36,165 bases of DNA from Caryophanales bacterium (GTDB lineage Bacteria > Bacillota_I > Bacilli_A > RFN20 > CAG-288), in contig JAJVUU010000014.1 in NCBI GenBank assembly GCA_021621525.1, positions 1 through 36,165 of the forward strand, given 5' to 3'. A program made the position numbers and the translations under genes. Of this stretch, positions 34,265 through 36,165 are shown one piece after another (position 1 is the first letter of the stretch; every line of letters begins with the position of its first letter). Below the pieces are notes generated by a model. That model was not told the origin of the DNA, searched no databases, and saw nothing but the letters and a program-made list of their open reading frames with translations.

Positions 34265-34596
34265 TACTGAGCATCCTCCTCTTTATCCTTTTCCTTGACT
34301 TCAGGAACATCGGTCACCTTGATTTGGACAAACTGAGCCTCGTCTTTGCGAAGCGTCAGCTCATATCCTCTGAGAGTGACTTCCAGAGGATCGCCAAGCG
34401 GTGCCTTCTTTCTAAGGAAGACCTCTGCACCGGGAGTGAGTCCCATGTCAAAGAGACGTCTTCTTACCCTTCCTTCACCTTCCACTTTCTGGATGATGCC
34501 GGAAGTGCCGATCAGAACAGCGTTAAGAGCAACGATGTCACCGACGGCAATCGGCTTTTCTTCTGGTTTTACTGCTTCTTTGTTTTCAGTTCCCAT
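34264..34596 (-). CDS. feoA: FeoA-domain protein, second copy
   Basis: A 110-residue SH3-like FeoA protein: GTSGIIQKVEGEGRVRRRLFDMGLTPGAEV, then DPLEVTLRGYELTLRKDEAQFVQI, the canonical FeoA fold, flanked by charged termini. FeoA interacts with FeoB and is needed for Fe2+ uptake. It lies 18 bp after the first feoA and overlaps the feoB start by 1 bp. Having two feoA genes before one feoB is common in Bacillota. Confidence 0.95.
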   Translation of the reverse strand: MGTENKEAVKPEEKPIAVGDIVALNAVLIGTSGIIQKVEGEGRVRRRLFDMGLTPGAEVFLRKKAPLGDPLEVTLRGYELTLRKDEAQFVQIKVTDVPEVKEKDKEEDAQ

Positions 34597-34614
34597 AATA
34601 CTTTTTCCTCTTTA

Positions 34615-34827
34615 TCAGGCAACGATGATGGTACTTGCCACATGGTTGTCCAGAGCAAGCCTCATCTCATTGACCAGAACGATGATTCCGTTCCTGGATT
34701 GTTCGAGAACCCTGATTGTTCTCTCCGGAACAATTCCGAGACTTTCCAAATGCTTTTTTATCTTATCGTTTCCAGCGATACGCTTGACCATAAGATCTTT
34801 GCCGATCGGTGCAAAAGAAATTGGCAT
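34615..34827 (-). CDS. feoA: FeoA-domain protein, first copy
   Basis: A 70-residue protein, essentially a bare FeoA domain: MVKRIAGNDKIKKHLESLGI, VPERTIRVLEQSRNGIIVLV and a final MRLALDNHVASTIIV. First gene of the feo operon, with GGAGGG about 8 nt before the ATG. It probably works with the second FeoA and FeoB. Confidence 0.94.
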   Translation of the reverse strand: MPISFAPIGKDLMVKRIAGNDKIKKHLESLGIVPERTIRVLEQSRNGIIVLVNEMRLALDNHVASTIIVA

Positions 34828-34844
34828 ATAAACGACCCTCCAAG

Positions 34845-34896
34845 TTAGTTATAACTACTTGAATACTATACTCCAATATTTGTTAGTGTCAACTAA
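34845..34896 (-). promoter_or_regulatory. feo promoter with two DtxR-type operators
   Basis: Minus-strand promoter: TTGACA (34887-34892), 16 bp, TATAGT (34865-34870). One palindrome, TTAGT-GTCA-ACTAA (34883-34896), covers the -35 box. A second, TTAGT-TATA-ACTAC (34845-34858, 9 of 10 arm positions, centred on the perfect palindrome AGTTATAACT), sits at and just after the start point. The two are 38 bp apart, so a regulator could bind both. The pattern matches DtxR/IdeR-type sites (TTAGG...CCTAA) in layout. Confidence 0.8.
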
Positions 34897-34983
34897 TTAT
34901 TTCCGATTTTGAATCATTTCCCCACAAGTTGAAGCGCTTTTATCGCCTTGACTGTCAACTCCTTGACAGAAACTGCATTCTTC

Positions 34984-35012
34984 TAGACAATCCAAAGTTA
35001 GCCGTCTATAAT
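34984..35012 (+). promoter_or_regulatory. Promoter of the NifU-like gene
   Basis: TAGACA (34984-34989), 17 bp, TATAAT (35007-35012). A degenerate form of the same operator (TTAGC-CGTC-TATAA, 34998-35011, 8 of 10 arm positions) overlaps the -10 box; it may be coincidence. Confidence 0.65.
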
Positions 35013-35035
35013 TTTTGAAAAGAGAAATCATAACC

Positions 35036-35353
35036 ATGCGAACACTGAATGACAGAATCGAATACACACTGAACAAAATCAGGCCCTATCTGAAACAGGA
35101 GGGTGGCGATGTCGAAATCGACCATTATGACAAGGATACAGGTATCCTATATATAAGGATGATAGGAGCATGCAACGGATGCTATCTTGCTCCAAGCGAC
35201 ATCTCCGACTCCATCGAAGGCCTTCTGATGAACGAAATTCCACAGATCACGGCTGTCAAGCTTGCCGACAGGAAAGATGACGGCTATCGTTCCCTTTTGG
35301 AGCAGCTTCACCATCCAAGAAGCATCCAGGAACGCCAGAAAGAAGACAAATGA
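35036..35353 (+). CDS. NifU-like Fe-S scaffold (C-terminal domain) protein
   Basis: A 105-residue protein of the NifU C-terminal/NfuA family. The cluster-binding CxxC is GACNGCYLAPSDI (Cys46, Cys49), preceded by IRPYLKQEGGDVEI and followed by DSIEGLLMNEIPQI, all family marks. It would carry or deliver [4Fe-4S] or [2Fe-2S] clusters in the cytosol. The ATG at 35036 was chosen because IRPYLKQEGGDV normally begins about 15 residues from the start; an in-frame TTG 7 codons upstream is weaker. Divergent from the feo operon, it may be co-regulated by iron. The terminator follows at once. Confidence 0.93.
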   Translation: MRTLNDRIEYTLNKIRPYLKQEGGDVEIDHYDKDTGILYIRMIGACNGCYLAPSDISDSIEGLLMNEIPQITAVKLADRKDDGYRSLLEQLHHPRSIQERQKEDK

Positions 35354-35357
35354 CAAA

Positions 35358-35384
35358 AGCCCGAGCTGGTTCAGGACTCGGGCT
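35358..35384 (+). terminator. Terminator of the NifU-like gene
   Basis: AGCCCGAG (35358-35365) pairs with CTCGGGCT (35377-35384) over an 11-nt loop, followed by the weak U-rich CTTATAT. It lies 4 bp after the stop codon. Confidence 0.75.
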
Positions 35385-35405
35385 CTTATATATTGGAGGT
35401 CGTCT

Positions 35406-35459
35406 ATGCTTACCTTTCTGGTTCAAGGAAAGGAAGTTGTGTTAGCTAGTGCTAACTGA
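35406..35459 (+). CDS. Possible 17-residue peptide overlapping the operator
   Basis: ATG preceded by GGAGG at 6 nt (35395-35399) opens a 17-codon frame encoding MLTFLVQGKEVVLASAN, ending in TGA. The last codons lie within the palindrome GTTAGC-TAGT-GCTAAC. The ribosome site is strong, but the frame is very short and no family is known. It could be a leader peptide for the regulator gene (129 bp before its start, with no terminator between), or a chance ORF. Confidence 0.3.
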   Translation: MLTFLVQGKEVVLASAN

Positions 35460-35517
35460 CGCAAATAGAATACTATATTCGAAAAAGCTTGTCAATAAAA
35501 AGTTAAATGTGTTTAAC
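35441..35517 (+). promoter_or_regulatory. Two palindromes upstream of the metalloregulator gene
   Basis: GTTAGC-TAGT-GCTAAC (35441-35456) is a perfect 6-bp-arm palindrome with the N4 spacing of the feo operators. GTTAAA-TGTG-TTTAAC (35502-35517) has the same geometry but AT-only cores. A TTGTCA (35489-35494) and TTTAAC at 17 bp form a possible promoter covered by the second site; a TATATT lies at 35474-35479. The exact start point cannot be fixed. The placement suggests autoregulation. Confidence 0.6.
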
Positions 35518-35547
35518 TATTATCACCTGAAGAAAGGAGCCAACCGT

Positions 35548-35937
35548 ATGAGAGACACCAATACAAACGAATCCGCAGAAGACTATCTCGAAAGAATCCT
35601 GATGCTGCAGGAAGAAGGGAATCCGCACGTCCATGCCATCGACATTGCGACTTCCATGAATTTCTCCAAGGCCAGCGTTTCCATCGCTCTCAAGAAGCTT
35701 GAAAACGAAGGCTATGTCTCCGTCGGTGAGAAGCAGGTGCTGAGCCTGACTCCGTCCGGCCTTGCCATCGCAGCCAAGGTCTATGAAAGACATCAGGTCC
35801 TGCACGGTCTCTTTAACCTTCTTGGCGTCGACGACGAGACTGCATGCGAGGATGCCTGCAAGGTCGAACACGATCTTTCCGACCAGTCCTTCCAGGCCTT
35901 GAAGAAGATGTATCGTCAATTGAAAAACGGAAAATAA
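35548..35937 (+). CDS. DtxR/MntR-family metal-dependent regulator
   Basis: A 129-residue regulator of MntR length (no SH3-like third domain). The winged helix (AIDIATSMNFSKASVSIALK, then LENEGYVSV and LSLTPSG) is followed by the dimerisation/metal domain. Metal ligands aligned to MntR are Asp12 and Glu15 (EDYLERIL), His82 (YERHQVLH), Glu107 and His108 (KVEHDLS). Cys104 replaces MntR Glu99, as in DtxR/IdeR (EACxxEH). The site therefore mixes manganese-type (Asp12) and iron-type (Cys104) features. AAAGGAG precedes the ATG at 35548. Its place beside feo and the shared palindromes suggest that it represses feo when iron is sufficient and also represses its own gene. Cytosolic dimer. Confidence 0.92.
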   Translation: MRDTNTNESAEDYLERILMLQEEGNPHVHAIDIATSMNFSKASVSIALKKLENEGYVSVGEKQVLSLTPSGLAIAAKVYERHQVLHGLFNLLGVDDETACEDACKVEHDLSDQSFQALKKMYRQLKNGK

Positions 35938-36041
35938 ACAAAAAGACAGCCGTTCCCCCAATGTCATTAACTTAAGGCATTGACTACGGAGAAGCCGGCC
36001 AGCGACAGTTCAGAAATGGGCTGCCGTTTTTTTGTGCCGGC
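35938..36041 (+). other. Structured element with terminator-like end after the regulator gene
   Basis: ACAAAAA and CAGCC (35938-35951) pair with GGCTG and TTTTTGT (36019-36035), enclosing about 65 nt. Inside, CAATG (35959-35963) pairs with CATTG (35978-35982), and GCCGGC occurs at 35994-35999 and again at 36036-36041, allowing an alternative long-range pairing. The U run at 36027-36033 makes it a plausible terminator for the regulator gene. It could also be the end of a mobile element or a structured RNA; I do not recognise it. Confidence 0.45.
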
Positions 36042-36047
36042 AATCCA

Positions 36048-36113
36048 AGTAGTGGTAATTCGCTATTTTTATCGTGAAAAATCTAGCTGTTTATGGTATA
36101 ATAGTAGTGGTAA
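36048..36113 (+). repeat. 11-bp direct repeats flanking a promoter
   Basis: AGTAGTGGTAA occurs at 36048-36058 and 36103-36113, exactly 55 bp apart. Between them lies an extended -10 promoter: GTGAAA (36074-36079), 17 bp, then TGG-TATAAT (36097-36102). One copy is upstream of the -35 box, the other covers the region after the start point. This fits an operator pair or a transposase-type end. Confidence 0.55.
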
Positions 36114-36137
36114 ATCATATTGGAAAGGAGAATCGAT

Positions 36138-36165
36138 ATGTATATCACTTCGAAAAAATCGGATA
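36138..36165 (+). CDS. Start of a gene cut by the right edge
   Basis: ATG at 36138 with GGAAAGGAG 7 nt upstream and a strong extended -10 promoter further up. Only nine codons are visible (MYITSKKSD). The start resembles some IS1634/IS4-type transposases, but nine residues cannot prove it. The gene continues outside the window. Confidence 0.6.

Noticed and set aside
35449..35547. Upstream extension of the DtxR-family ORF
   Set aside because: It covers the operators; the ATG at 35548 has AAAGGAG and matches the family N-terminus.

Overview
The window looks like chromosome from a low-to-moderate GC anaerobic Bacillota, plausibly an Erysipelotrichia-type gut or oral bacterium. The grounds are strong Shine-Dalgarno sites, a type II-A CRISPR system, a FeoA-FeoA-FeoB ferrous iron operon, an anaerobe-type 2-hydroxyacyl-CoA dehydratase activase and a DtxR/MntR-family regulator. 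The taxonomic guess comes from general gene content, not from a search.

Left block (1-7160): a complete type II-A CRISPR-Cas locus read leftward, in the order cas9, cas1, cas2, csn2, leader, array. The array has 11 identical 36-bp repeats in view and runs off the left edge. Its promoter can be placed inside the last codons of csn2. A compact tracrRNA (about 67 nt) is read rightward from just upstream of cas9. Its promoter lies in the cas9 leader, so the cas9 5' UTR is probably antisense to the whole tracrRNA.

7.4-17.5 kb: a mixed region. It holds a vWA-domain protein, a broken HxlR regulator, a Cof-type HAD phosphatase, and a two-gene operon of unknown function (a putative exported protein and a membrane protein made of two fused homologous halves). 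An AT-rich non-coding stretch, guaA (GMP synthase), an unknown cytosolic protein, an XRE-type membrane regulator with a small partner, a Gpi18-like glycosyltransferase and a broken TetR regulator follow.

17.5-24.4 kb: leftward genes. A 2-hydroxyacyl-CoA dehydratase-like activase system is split into two ORFs, followed upstream by an unknown membrane protein, a NERD-like membrane-anchored protein and deoD (purine nucleoside phosphorylase). 24.5-30.3 kb: one 1915-residue DUF4011 / superfamily 1 helicase / Vsr-like protein, resembling single-protein antiphage helicases but with apparently degenerate accessory catalytic domains. It converges on an LRR-containing membrane-anchored protein.

31.5-36.2 kb: an iron-homeostasis block. 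feoA-feoA-feoB-HMA is read leftward. A NifU-like Fe-S scaffold protein, a possible 17-residue peptide and a DtxR-family metalloregulator are read rightward, then a structured element and the first codons of another gene. A palindrome of the form TTAGY-N4-RCTAA recurs at the feo promoter (two sites) and upstream of the regulator (one good site and one AT-rich relative). It also recurs, 23 kb away, on the promoter of the unknown exported/membrane-protein operon at 9526-11249. This ties that uncharacterised operon to the metal regulon and is the most interesting link in the window.
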